This document shows positions 1-7,531 of a DNA stretch of 64,000 nt, piece after piece. Position 1 is the stretch's first letter; the number at the start of each line of letters is the position of its first letter. Source of the DNA: Geminocystis sp. NIES-3709. GTDB lineage: Bacteria; Cyanobacteriota; Cyanobacteriia; Cyanobacteriales; Cyanobacteriaceae. The notes beneath the pieces were generated by a model. The model made no database searches. It saw only the letters and a list, made by a program, of their open reading frames with translations, and had not been told where the DNA came from. The DNA is taken from contig NZ_AP014821.1 of the NCBI RefSeq assembly GCF_001548115.1, positions 992,001 through 1,056,000 of the forward strand. The letters are read 5' to 3'. A program made the position numbers and the translations under genes.

Positions 1-248
1 CCAACAATGACGGAAAATCTGAGGAGATTTAGATGAGTAATAGTATCAAGTTTTTCGATGGCAGTAGTAATAGTAGGAATACCAAAACCAAAGCCGATTA
101 AGGATAAAGAAGTCCGTATCCAAGCCATCAAAGTACGATCGGCGGCGGCACGACTGCGATATTTAGCCATTTCAGTGCGATCAGAAGCTAAATCATCATT
201 AGAAAGTTTTTTCGGTGTTTCTGAGTCTTGAGAAGGTTGATTAACCAT
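1..248 (-). CDS. DUF202 family membrane protein, 3' end cut by window edge
   Basis: The reading frame starts at the ATG complementary to 246-248 and runs leftward off the window, so only about 82 residues are visible. After a short polar N-terminus rich in Ser, Asp and Lys comes the DUF202 signature: an Arg-rich stretch, then RTLMAWIRTSLSLIGFGFGI, which opens the first membrane segment. DUF202 (YidH-like) proteins are small inner-membrane proteins of unknown function. It lies 42 bp beyond the DUF1622 gene on the same strand, so the two may be cotranscribed. The family call rests on the N-terminal half only. Confidence 0.85.
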   Translation of the reverse strand, partial: MVNQPSQDSETPKKLSNDDLASDRTEMAKYRSRAAADRTLMAWIRTSLSLIGFGFGIPTITTAIEKLDTITHLNLLRFSVIV

Positions 249-289
249 GATTAAAGAGTAAGAAAAAGTGTGGTATTAAAATTTGGTTG

Positions 290-643
290 CTATTTATTAT
301 TTGCATTTCGTTGAGACTCTAATTCTTTGGTAAGAAAATAATTAAGAAAAGTTCGGATTAGGGCAATAATTCCTAATTTTCCTAAAGAATCAAAAGTTGA
401 ACTTATACTTGTAGAAACAATATCTGCACCTAACTGAAATTCTAATGCTAGTACAAGCCACATTCCAAATTCTAGGCGAATTTCTGTAAATAAATTTTTA
501 CTACGATCGTACTTTGACCGATAAGCTAATAGTCCAGTTTTTAATACACCTAAAAGGATGCAAAAAACAGCAATGGCTTCTAGCAAAAACTTTAGAAATG
601 TAACGAGGATTGCTAATCCACTTTCTAAGTGTTCCATCATCAT
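290..643 (-). CDS. DUF1622 family small membrane protein
   Basis: A 117-residue protein with two or three hydrophobic segments: residues about 8-30, a second near 57-77 and a weaker one near 85-100. The pattern of an N-terminal helix, a basic cytosolic loop (YRSKYDRSK) and then RLEFGMWLVLALEFQLGADIV is that of the DUF1622 family of predicted inner-membrane proteins, function unknown. Three consecutive Met codons start the frame, so the exact start is uncertain by two residues. It sits between a disrupted symporter gene and a DUF202 gene, all leftward, forming a small membrane-protein cluster. Confidence 0.8.
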   Translation of the reverse strand: MMMEHLESGLAILVTFLKFLLEAIAVFCILLGVLKTGLLAYRSKYDRSKNLFTEIRLEFGMWLVLALEFQLGADIVSTSISSTFDSLGKLGIIALIRTFLNYFLTKELESQRNANNK

Positions 644-703
644 TCGATCATAAGTAATTTGTCGTAAAAAACATTATTAAAATATATTAGTATTTATTTT
701 TGA

Positions 704-964
704 TTACTCTGGAATTGGTGGAAATTGTCTTTTATACCATACTGAATAAATAATACCAAGAATCGCTCCCAAGATTGTATAAGCTACGAGGGTAGAAATT
801 ACCTCTTTTTCTATGTTATTGATAATGGCGATAAACAAGGCTAAACCGACATTACGAGCAACGCAGGAAATAGCCAGAATAGAACGATTTTGACCTTCAA
901 TTCCCCCTAAACTATGCCCTATAGCTAAAGATGCGATCGCTATAATTCCAATGACAAGTAACGA
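704..964 (-). pseudogene. BASS-family Na+ symporter, C-terminal fragment after IS insertion
   Basis: This frame encodes the last membrane helices of a bile acid:sodium symporter (BASS) family protein (about 87 residues, ending YKRQFPPIPE). Its N-terminal two thirds lie at 2203-2794. Removing the IS630-type element and one copy of the TA target joins the halves in one frame (VSGL followed by SLLVIGII), giving about 284 residues, a normal size for the family. The IS terminal repeat happens to supply an in-frame ATG, so a truncated peptide starting at 979 could in principle be made, but it would lack most of the transporter. Disruption is seen directly; transport of bile acids is not implied, since cyanobacterial members may carry other organic anions. 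Confidence 0.8.
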
Positions 965-979
965 TAAGCTAAGACGCAT

Positions 980-2137
980 TTAACTTACATTGATTAATTC
1001 ACCCTTATTCTTAAATTTTTTACTCCAATTAATTACTAAACCTCCTTCATTTAATAAGTAATTTACTGTTTTTTCTAGCTGTTCTTTATTTTCAAAGTTT
1101 CTATAAGCTATATATTCCTTTGCCGAATGCCACACTAATTCTATTAAGTTATAATCTGGACTATATACCGGTAAATATTCTAGTCTTATATTCGGTAGAT
1201 TTTTTTCTATTTTTTCTACTATTTCCTTTTTTTTATGGAAACTTGCGTTGTCTAATATTATGATTATTTTCGGACCACATTCTTTAAAATCTTTTTCATC
1301 ATTTCCCTTACTTACCCATTCATTTTTTATTTCTTCCCATAACTTTTTTAATTGTTCACAAAACGTTTCTGAATCACCTTTTTTTATTACAAAACATCTT
1401 CTTTTTTTATCCGAATATCTTATTCCTCCCATGATATTTACTCTTCCTCTTCTTCTTTCTCCCTTCACCTTTTTTCTTTTTCCTTTTTTCGTCCATGTTT
1501 TTCTTCTTATCACCCTTAAACTAAAACCACATTCATGAGGGGCTGTGTGGCGAATTTAGTTCGCCACTTTAAACGCCCCATCCCAAAACCATACTTGAAC
1601 TAACTCAGGATTCTCTTTACCTATTTCTATGTAATGTTCTAATTTTTCTTTAAATGCTTTTCTTTGTTCTTGATTTTGTTTGTCTTCTAAACTATATTTT
1701 CCCCAAATATAACTATACTTTTTTCTTTTTAATATCCTCACTACTTGTGATTTGCTTAATTTAATTCCTGTTTCTTTTTCCAAATGTTCTGATAATCTTT
1801 GCCCCGTCCATCGACCAAAATCATATCCAAAATCTTCAGGATTTTTATCAACTACTTCTAATAATCTTTCAATATATTTATCCGTTGCTTTTGTTTGGTT
1901 TCCTTTTCTTCTTTTATCTTGCAATGAATCTACATTATTAGGATTACCATGAACTGCCCAGTAAGCCACCGTTTTGGGGGAACAACCCAAAAAAACTGCT
2001 ATTTCTTGATAATTTTTACCATCATTCTCTAATAAAAATATTAAAATTCTTTCCCTGACTTCCGATCTCTTTTCTATTTTTAAAGCATCTTGTAGATACT
2101 TTCTTTCTTCCTCTGACAAAAAATTTTTAGAAGGCAT
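980..2137 (-). pseudogene. IS630-family transposase interrupted by in-frame stop
   Basis: Two stretches lie in the same frame: 1556-2137 (193 residues, helix-turn-helix N-terminal half) and 980-1513 (DDE half), separated by a single TAA at 1556-1558. The N-terminal part has the helix-turn-helix segment typical of IS630 (YQEIAVFLGCSPKTVAYW) and ends VWFWDG. The C-terminal part holds the second catalytic Asp (IIIILDNASFHK) and the third acidic residue in the YSPDYNLIELVW segment. Between the first catalytic Asp (codon 1580-1582) and the Glu that normally follows it (codon 1532-1534) lies a 45-bp palindromic insertion that carries the stop. Removing it gives a continuous protein of about 370 residues with a normal DE motif. 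Confidence 0.85.
1535..1579. repeat. 45-bp palindromic insertion inside the IS630 transposase
   Basis: Nested inverted repeats: outer GGGGC (1539-1543) with GCCCC (1575-1579), and inner GTGGCGAA (1547-1554) with TTCGCCAC (1560-1567) around a 5-nt loop. The TAA that stops the transposase lies across the loop. It separates the Asp and Glu codons of the transposase DE motif exactly, with an AT dinucleotide at both borders that could be a target duplication. GC content is well above the surroundings. It looks like a small palindromic repeat of the REP or small-dispersed-repeat kind. No second copy was noticed in this window. Confidence 0.7.
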
Positions 2138-2202
2138 AAATCACACCTAAGTTTTATCTTTTCTGACTTAAATTATATACCAAATCAATGCGTCTTAGCT
2201 TA

Positions 2203-2794
2203 AACCAGAAACTTTGAACAAGATAGGTAGTCCTGCAATACCCCCAATTATAATTAATACTAAAAAAAGACCATTCGCGATGGTACTTATTGGTTTTGCT
2301 ATCATTTCAGCATATTTACTACCGAATTTTTGCAACAAAATACCGATAATAACTGGTAAAAATTGCACCATCGTTATTTGTTTCACAACTTCTAAAACTG
2401 TAACTTTTTGGGAAATATCATTAAATAAAGCCGTAAAAATAGCGAGGGTAATGGGAGTTATAAATACTGCCATTAAGGCTAAAGTTAGCTGAAGACTAGC
2501 AGAAGAAGGTAATTTACCTCGTGCCATTTGCGATCGCTTCGTAGTTAAAGGAGCTCCTGGAGATGCTGCTAATAAAGCTAATCCTGTCATTACGTCTGGT
2601 GGTAAATGAAAGAGTTTTAAGAAAATAATTACTACTAAAGGAACTATTACTACAACCGCTAAAATATCACGGAATAGCAAGGCAGGTTTACGCCAAAAGG
2701 AGAGCATTTTTTCAAAAGAAAGATTAATCCCAATGGCTAACATCAAAGAAAAAATCGTAATTTTAACAAAGATGACTAAAAAAGGATGATTCAT
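2203..2794 (-). pseudogene. BASS-family Na+ symporter, N-terminal fragment
   Basis: About 198 residues with six or more hydrophobic segments. The start MNHPFLVIFVKITIFSLMLA, the segment INLSFEKMLSFWRKP and the motif LALLAASPGAPLTT (small-residue, Pro-rich stretch of the ion-binding region) are characteristic of the bile acid:sodium symporter superfamily. The frame runs into the IS630 terminal repeat at 2202 and ends on a TAA supplied by the element; the missing C-terminus is at 704-964. The gene was originally about 284 codons and lay next to the DUF1622 and DUF202 genes. Any surviving peptide would lack the final membrane helices. Confidence 0.82.
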
Positions 2795-2821
2795 AAGTAC
2801 TTACACAGAATTTATGAAGAT

Positions 2822-4168
2822 CTAAAGTACTTGTTTCACCGCAGGAGGATTCCAAATCCCATTAAGAGCCGATGCTTTTGGAGCATATAAACGCATTGTT
2901 ACTCCTAATACACCCTCTGCCGGAGAAGGCAACCAGTTAGATACTTTGTCATCTTCAGGAGATTCGTGTTGAATATATATATCTAGTGAACGATCGGAGT
3001 TATATTTTAAAGCATCACGATCGCCGATAGCAAATCGATCGAGCTTATTCGCCACTTGAAAACCTTCTGCATCATACATGGTAATTGACCAAAAAGCCTC
3101 TACGGGAGGGAGTTCATCTTTATCGAAGTGTAATACATAGTTATTTTGACCTTCCATGGGCTTACCATTGGCATCAAAGACATTCATCGGATAAATGGCA
3201 TCTTCGGGTTGATTTGCCCCTAATCCCACCATCGCCACGATCGCCCGTTTTAAGTAATAATTACCGTAAACCCCCATAGTATCAGTGTTCATCTGCCAAC
3301 CGTTTTCAATTCGTGCCAAAGTTGGTGATTTCTCTATCATGATTTTGAGTCCATCTACCACCGCCTTTTGTAAACCAGCTTGTATGGCAACAGGTGCATT
3401 ATTCAAGTCAAAACTCTTACCCGGCTCAATACCTATACGTTGCAGACGAGCAATAGTTGACCAATCTGTAAGTTGAGGGGGATTAATTTTGAGCAATTGT
3501 GCACCGTAGCCGAAATATTGACTTGCGGACATACTATTGATCTGTTTTAGGGGATCTGTTTTCATGTCAAGGGTAGTATCAATAACAGTTTCCACAGGTT
3601 CAACGGTTTTGCCCAACTGAGAAAGAGGAACGATTTTAAAACCATCTTGAATTTTATTTACCGCAGGATAATCTTCAACTCCGTTAGTTTGAATACGTCC
3701 GATAATCCAAACATAAGGGGTGAGAGATTCAATCTTTTCCATGGCTTCTGGTAATTCTCCTGTCCATCCTTGAGGTACGATCGCATATTGTTGAGCTTCT
3801 GTGCCAGTGGTACGCTTACCGGGTACAGCAAAAACATTTGACCACATATCCAACATCGGCAATAAATAGTAACGTCCATTAGTATCAGGAGTTAAGACAA
3901 TCATCGGCTCTTTAGTTATATCAACCCATGCAATGGTATAAAGAGTGTCAAAGTTAGGACGTACCACCGCTCGAAAATTTGCGGGGGGAAATTGTCGCAG
4001 ATGATGAAATGTGTTGACTGGACCGAATCCGGGTTTTTCTCCTGATTTATAATTAGTACATATCCTTCTTGTGAAGTCCATGGTAATCAACGAATAAAAG
4101 TAATGATAAGCCTCAATACCAATTTCGTAGGCTTCTTGTTCGGTAATATTATCGAGTGATAGTTTCAT
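2822..4168 (-). CDS. DUF1254/DUF1214 domain protein
   Basis: About 448 residues from the preferred start (ATG complementary to 4166-4168); a longer frame to 4246 would overlap the preceding gene by 47 bp and add a non-conserved extension. The N-terminal part matches DUF1254 (AYEIGIEAYHYFYSLITMDF, then NTFHHLRQFPPANFRAVVRP and NFDTLYTIAWVDI). The C-terminal part matches DUF1214 (FWSITMYDAEGFQVANKL and IYIQHESPEDDKVSNWLPSP). Such two-domain proteins are common in bacteria and usually exported, but no signal peptide is visible here, so a soluble location is possible. Function is not established. It is last in a leftward cluster whose other members are mostly exported. Confidence 0.88.
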   Translation of the reverse strand: MKLSLDNITEQEAYEIGIEAYHYFYSLITMDFTRRICTNYKSGEKPGFGPVNTFHHLRQFPPANFRAVVRPNFDTLYTIAWVDITKEPMIVLTPDTNGRYYLLPMLDMWSNVFAVPGKRTTGTEAQQYAIVPQGWTGELPEAMEKIESLTPYVWIIGRIQTNGVEDYPAVNKIQDGFKIVPLSQLGKTVEPVETVIDTTLDMKTDPLKQINSMSASQYFGYGAQLLKINPPQLTDWSTIARLQRIGIEPGKSFDLNNAPVAIQAGLQKAVVDGLKIMIEKSPTLARIENGWQMNTDTMGVYGNYYLKRAIVAMVGLGANQPEDAIYPMNVFDANGKPMEGQNNYVLHFDKDELPPVEAFWSITMYDAEGFQVANKLDRFAIGDRDALKYNSDRSLDIYIQHESPEDDKVSNWLPSPAEGVLGVTMRLYAPKASALNGIWNPPAVKQVL

Positions 4169-4199
4169 AATTATATTAAGTGAAAAAGATTTAGTAAAA

Positions 4200-4718
4200 T
4201 TATTCGTTAACTTGTGATTGAGGAACTTCAAAGGAAAATTGACCACACTGTAAAGAAAGTTTTTGGGGATTAAGAGGATCTCTGACTAATAGAGGATCAG
4301 CAGGACGATTCTGCCCCGGATTATTGTTTTCACAAATGATAGTGGTAATTTTCGGAGTTTGATTCGGAGTAAGAAAAGCCGCACCAACATAGGCTCTTAG
4401 TTCACCTGATTTAGCAGGAATAACATAGCTATAAGCCGCTTCTGATGTGGTGCGAACTGCATAATTTAAAGTACTAGGTAAGGTAATACCAAAATCTTTC
4501 TGAATATTCTTAACTACGGCTCGAAACGTACCATTTGTTTGATAATAAGTCCGTTGTCCTTCTGTCATCTTAGCTACCGCTTGTAATGCAGTATTTTGAT
4601 CTTGATTAGGACTATTTTGAGCTTGGGTAGTCAAACCGAACCCTAAGAATACACTACCGAAAATAACAGCGATGGCTCGATTTTTCCAAAGGTGTTTTGA
4701 GATTGAAAATTTAGTCAT
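4200..4718 (-). CDS. Type IV pilin-like G/H family exported protein
   Basis: A 172-residue protein with an N-terminal signal sequence (positive MTKFSISKHLWKNR, hydrophobic core, likely cleavage after TTQA near residue 33). The following region (AVAKMTEGQRTYYQTNGTFR) resembles the cyanobacterial pilin G/H-like domain, in which a short helix is followed by a small beta-rich domain. A classical prepilin peptidase site (Gly-Phe-Thr-Leu-Ile-Glu) is absent, so it is more likely a secreted pilin-like protein than a pilus subunit. Two Cys residues in the C-terminal half (TIICEN, LQCGQF) could form a disulfide. It lies 32 bp upstream of the DUF1254 gene start and is probably cotranscribed. Confidence 0.7.
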   Translation of the reverse strand: MTKFSISKHLWKNRAIAVIFGSVFLGFGLTTQAQNSPNQDQNTALQAVAKMTEGQRTYYQTNGTFRAVVKNIQKDFGITLPSTLNYAVRTTSEAAYSYVIPAKSGELRAYVGAAFLTPNQTPKITTIICENNNPGQNRPADPLLVRDPLNPQKLSLQCGQFSFEVPQSQVNE

Positions 4719-4800
4719 GATTTAGTTTTCCTGTTAAAAAATTATGGTTCAGAACAAATATTCTAAAGATTTTCTTTTCTACTTTTTTAGGCGATCGCCT

Positions 4801-5460
4801 TTAGTAAAGAACTACTGGACGGGGTGCTACATAAACAGGAGGCACATAAACCGGATTTACTGGATTGACAATTACGGGAGCTATAGGATTAACAACCACA
4901 GGGGGATTATAATAATAACTACCAGCACCCGCCATGGCTGCCCCAGCGGCCACACCCGCTCCATACATACGCCAACGTCCTAAAATATCGATAAATAAAG
5001 ATGATTCTTGAAAGTTAGCTGGTAATTCTCCTTGTAAAACCTTAACTTGATAGGAAAGATTATTATTTTCTAACTTGGGATTAGTTAATTCAATGACGAC
5101 ACTATTAACACCTTTTTCGCCAAAAATAGACAATGTAGCGTTAGGTGGATTAGATGCAAAATTATCTGAACCTTCATCCCAATGATTGATAAATTCTGAG
5201 TTTTGTACATGACCTGAAATACGTTCAGGGCGATCGCTAAAAAAGATAGTCGAACCGACTCCATTAAGATTCAATCTTTTACCGTCATAACTACCTGTGA
5301 CAGAATTTTGGACGAACAGCAGTTGTACCGGATCAGAAACTTCTTTGGTTTCAGGAGCTGGTTTTGCATCGACAGATTTATTAGTAATCAGATTACCGAC
5401 AGAAACAGTCAAGGTAAGCATACTAACGGTAAATAGAACACAGAGAGGCTTTTTATTCAT
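4801..5460 (-). CDS. Exported protein with Pro/Val-rich tail, function unknown
   Basis: 219 residues. A signal peptide or N-terminal membrane anchor (MNKKPLCVLFTVSMLTLTVS) precedes a globular region of about 120 residues containing SYDGKRLNLNGVGSTIFFSD followed by RPERISGHV and NPPNATLSIF. I have seen this sequence type in hypothetical proteins of cyanobacteria and proteobacteria but know no assigned role. It is followed by a small-residue hydrophobic stretch (GAGVAAGAAMAGAGSYYY) and a low-complexity tail of repeated Pro-Val-Asn units to residue 219. The Gly/Ala stretch may insert in a membrane and the tail may be surface exposed. It is third from the end of the leftward cluster, 82 bp upstream of the pilin-like gene. 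Confidence 0.65.
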   Translation of the reverse strand: MNKKPLCVLFTVSMLTLTVSVGNLITNKSVDAKPAPETKEVSDPVQLLFVQNSVTGSYDGKRLNLNGVGSTIFFSDRPERISGHVQNSEFINHWDEGSDNFASNPPNATLSIFGEKGVNSVVIELTNPKLENNNLSYQVKVLQGELPANFQESSLFIDILGRWRMYGAGVAAGAAMAGAGSYYYNPPVVVNPIAPVIVNPVNPVYVPPVYVAPRPVVLY

Positions 5461-5497
5461 GATTTTTCAATGTTTATTAAAATGGTAATAGATATTG

Positions 5498-5947
5498 TTA
5501 ATTCCAAAACTCATTAGTTTTGTCAGTGGTACAAGCCATACTTTGATTTTCAAAAGTACTAATCCAATTTTTCATCAAGGATTTACCTTCATTGCCTTTT
5601 ACCCACGTTATAGTTATTAGATTAATTTCATTTTCATCGGATTCACAAGAAAATTGAGGTGCATTATCAGGAAGATTCACTAATTGTTCTTGACATTGCC
5701 ATTGATTTGTCTCCATTTCCATGGTGTCTTGCCAATTTTTAATCATTTTTACTTCCACTAAAACCCCTTGACTGGCGTTATCGCAGTACCATGTTTTTAA
5801 TTGATTGGGATCATTTGGTAAATCATCGATATTCGCAGGAATTGTAAGGGGAATCTCTGAGGGTGTTTGAGCGTTGAGAGGAATTAAGGTTAAACTACCC
5901 CAAACTCCGCTTAATAAGGTGGCTATAGCCAAAATTTTTAAATTCAT
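5498..5947 (-). CDS. Small exported four-cysteine protein, unknown
   Basis: 149 residues with a signal peptide (MNLKILAIATLLSGVWGSLT, likely cut after LNA near residue 26). The mature part holds four Cys residues (YCDN, QWQCQ, FSCES, ACTT), an even number that suggests two disulfides in an oxidising compartment. The rest is polar with no motif I recognise. It lies 37 bp downstream of the signal-bearing gene before it and 18 bp from the DUF2808 gene, so it is very likely part of the same transcript. A periplasmic or secreted role is inferred from the signal peptide and cysteines only. Confidence 0.65.
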   Translation of the reverse strand: MNLKILAIATLLSGVWGSLTLIPLNAQTPSEIPLTIPANIDDLPNDPNQLKTWYCDNASQGVLVEVKMIKNWQDTMEMETNQWQCQEQLVNLPDNAPQFSCESDENEINLITITWVKGNEGKSLMKNWISTFENQSMACTTDKTNEFWN

Positions 5948-5965
5948 AATCTAAATATTCTTTAA

Positions 5966-6526
5966 CTAAAACAATCGATAAAAACTAAATCTTCCAACTC
6001 CCATCGGTAAACCCGTGGCATTATTCCCTGCTGGAAAAGTAGTTACACTGTAAAGATAGGTGTCGTCATCAGGCGGATTTCTGAAGGCTTCAAGACGAAC
6101 GCTAAAAGTCGTTCCGGGTGGTACAGGGGGATCAAAAACAACCGTTACTGCTTGAGTTTGAGGATCTTGAGTCGTTTGGATGGTAAGGGGTTTACCTACA
6201 TTTCCTTGAGTTCCGATGAAAGCATAAGTACTTGACACATTTAGGGGAATAACATTAACGTTTTGTTGTTGTTGAATAGTTACTTTTCCCAAAGATTCGA
6301 TCGAGTTATTGGGAAGATGAAAGGTAAAATAATAATGAGCATTCGGCCAGTTGATGGTAGAGTCAGGAGTCTGCGCACCAACAAAAACTGGAGGTTGTCC
6401 AGTGAAAAAATTAGGATTATCAGTTTGTTGAGCATAAGTACAAGGACTAAAAAAAATACCACTTGTACTTAATAAAAAAGGTGAAATGAGTTTAATTATT
6501 TTCATAGATGTAATCTTTTTTATCAT
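5966..6526 (-). CDS. DUF2808 family exported protein
   Basis: 186 residues, or 179 from the second Met, which begins a cleaner signal peptide (MKIIKLISPFLLSTSGIFFS, cut near YAQ). The mature part is of the DUF2808 type, a family common in cyanobacteria: HYYFTFHLPNNSIESLGKVT, then a Pro-rich beta segment (VVFDPPVPPGTTFSVRLEAF), an acidic NPPDDDTYLYSVTTFP segment and a C-terminal GRFSFYRLF. Family members are predicted exported proteins of unknown function. It sits 8 bp from the small membrane protein upstream and 18 bp from the four-Cys protein downstream, so it belongs to the leftward secreted cluster. Confidence 0.82.
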   Translation of the reverse strand: MIKKITSMKIIKLISPFLLSTSGIFFSPCTYAQQTDNPNFFTGQPPVFVGAQTPDSTINWPNAHYYFTFHLPNNSIESLGKVTIQQQQNVNVIPLNVSSTYAFIGTQGNVGKPLTIQTTQDPQTQAVTVVFDPPVPPGTTFSVRLEAFRNPPDDDTYLYSVTTFPAGNNATGLPMGVGRFSFYRLF

Positions 6527-6534
6527 AAATAAAT

Positions 6535-7038
6535 TTATGTTAGTTCAGAATTTTTTGGTCGATCGAAAAATAATTTACTTAACTTTCCTTTACCTAAATA
6601 ATTATCAATTTCTTGAAAAATATTATGGATTAAGAAAACAATGGATAGACATAAAGTGACAGCTAAAAAAAGGTTTAAATTACGGGTTTCTAAAAATAAC
6701 TCGATCGCTGGTTTAATGGCTTTAGCCTCTTTATAGGCATGGAAAAGATTTTCGATAAAAGTAATTATAGAAACTGTCAAAGTATAAAGAAAAGTTTTAT
6801 ATAAAACCTGAATATAACGAGGGGATTTTGAATAACGATTTAATAGAGGAGTCATATCCATAATTGCCACTGCTTTAGCCGCAACTAAGGCACTAATAAC
6901 TGCTTTGGAAAAGACATAAGTATTAATATCATATTCAGCTAAAAAAAGTTTCATCACCAGAAGAATATAACCAAATCCTATTAAGAAAAATAAGGCAAGA
7001 GAACTAATTTTTTTTATTTCTTCTTTGAGTTTTTCCAT
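6535..7038 (-). CDS. Small integral membrane protein, unknown
   Basis: 167 residues with about four hydrophobic segments (near residues 14-32, 45-62, 82-100 and 122-142), separated by charged loops. No family is recognised with confidence. It is the first gene of the leftward run that ends with the DUF1254 protein, and the roughly 490-bp AT-rich stretch upstream (7039-7531) is the obvious place for the cluster promoter. A membrane role alongside the exported products of the same run is an inference from context. Confidence 0.6.
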   Translation of the reverse strand: MEKLKEEIKKISSLALFFLIGFGYILLVMKLFLAEYDINTYVFSKAVISALVAAKAVAIMDMTPLLNRYSKSPRYIQVLYKTFLYTLTVSIITFIENLFHAYKEAKAIKPAIELFLETRNLNLFLAVTLCLSIVFLIHNIFQEIDNYLGKGKLSKLFFDRPKNSELT

Positions 7039-7531
7039 AGATTTTTTTCAATACTTATTTTCACCTAATTTTACTAAATACGATCAAATTAATGACAATT
7101 GATTATAGCTATTTTTTCTAATTTTATCTCACGATATAATTTAAAGATCAATGAATATACAAAAACTCAGAATGATTAATACCAGAATTTAAAAATAGAA
7201 TATAGAGATAGTAAGATGTTCAGACAGATTTAATTTATCTGAAAAGTATTATGAAGATTATTTAAGAAATATTTATTTATTATTTTAACGATGTTTTAGA
7301 AATTAATAAATAAAACCAAAAAATGAATTATCGAATATTTTTTATCAATTAATTGTTATTTAACTTTTTTTCTTCTACCTTATACTTTAGTCATTTATAA
7401 ATTTTTTTTTGAAAATTCAAATTATGAACTTTTTTAAATAATAATTAATTTTTGTAAAGATTTTGTTCGTAATTTCATTTCTCTTATAAAAACCAGTGAT
7501 TTTTATATATTTTCTCAATGATTTAGAAAAA
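7039..7531. other. AT-rich intergenic region
   Basis: About 490 bp between two leftward genes, extremely AT-rich with poly-A/T runs. No gene, RNA or clear hairpin was seen. It must contain the promoter for the leftward cluster below it and the 3' end of the cyclase transcript. Confidence 0.5.

Larger units (their letters stand above)
967..2200 (-). mobile_element. IS630-family insertion sequence, transposase inactivated
   Basis: The element is about 1.23 kb and bounded by inverted repeats AGCTAAGACGCATT (967-980 and its complement at 2187-2200), with TA dinucleotides outside both ends (965-966 and 2201-2202). The TA duplication and the DDE transposase inside are typical of the IS630/Tc1-mariner group. 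It interrupts a BASS symporter gene, and the host frame is restored exactly by deleting the element. Its transposase gene is broken by a small palindromic insertion at 1535-1579, so this copy is probably not autonomous, although its ends look intact and could be moved by a functional relative. Confidence 0.9.

Noticed and set aside
4169-4246. N-terminal extension of the DUF1254 gene
   Set aside because: It would overlap the preceding gene and adds a non-conserved leader; the internal Met matches the family start.
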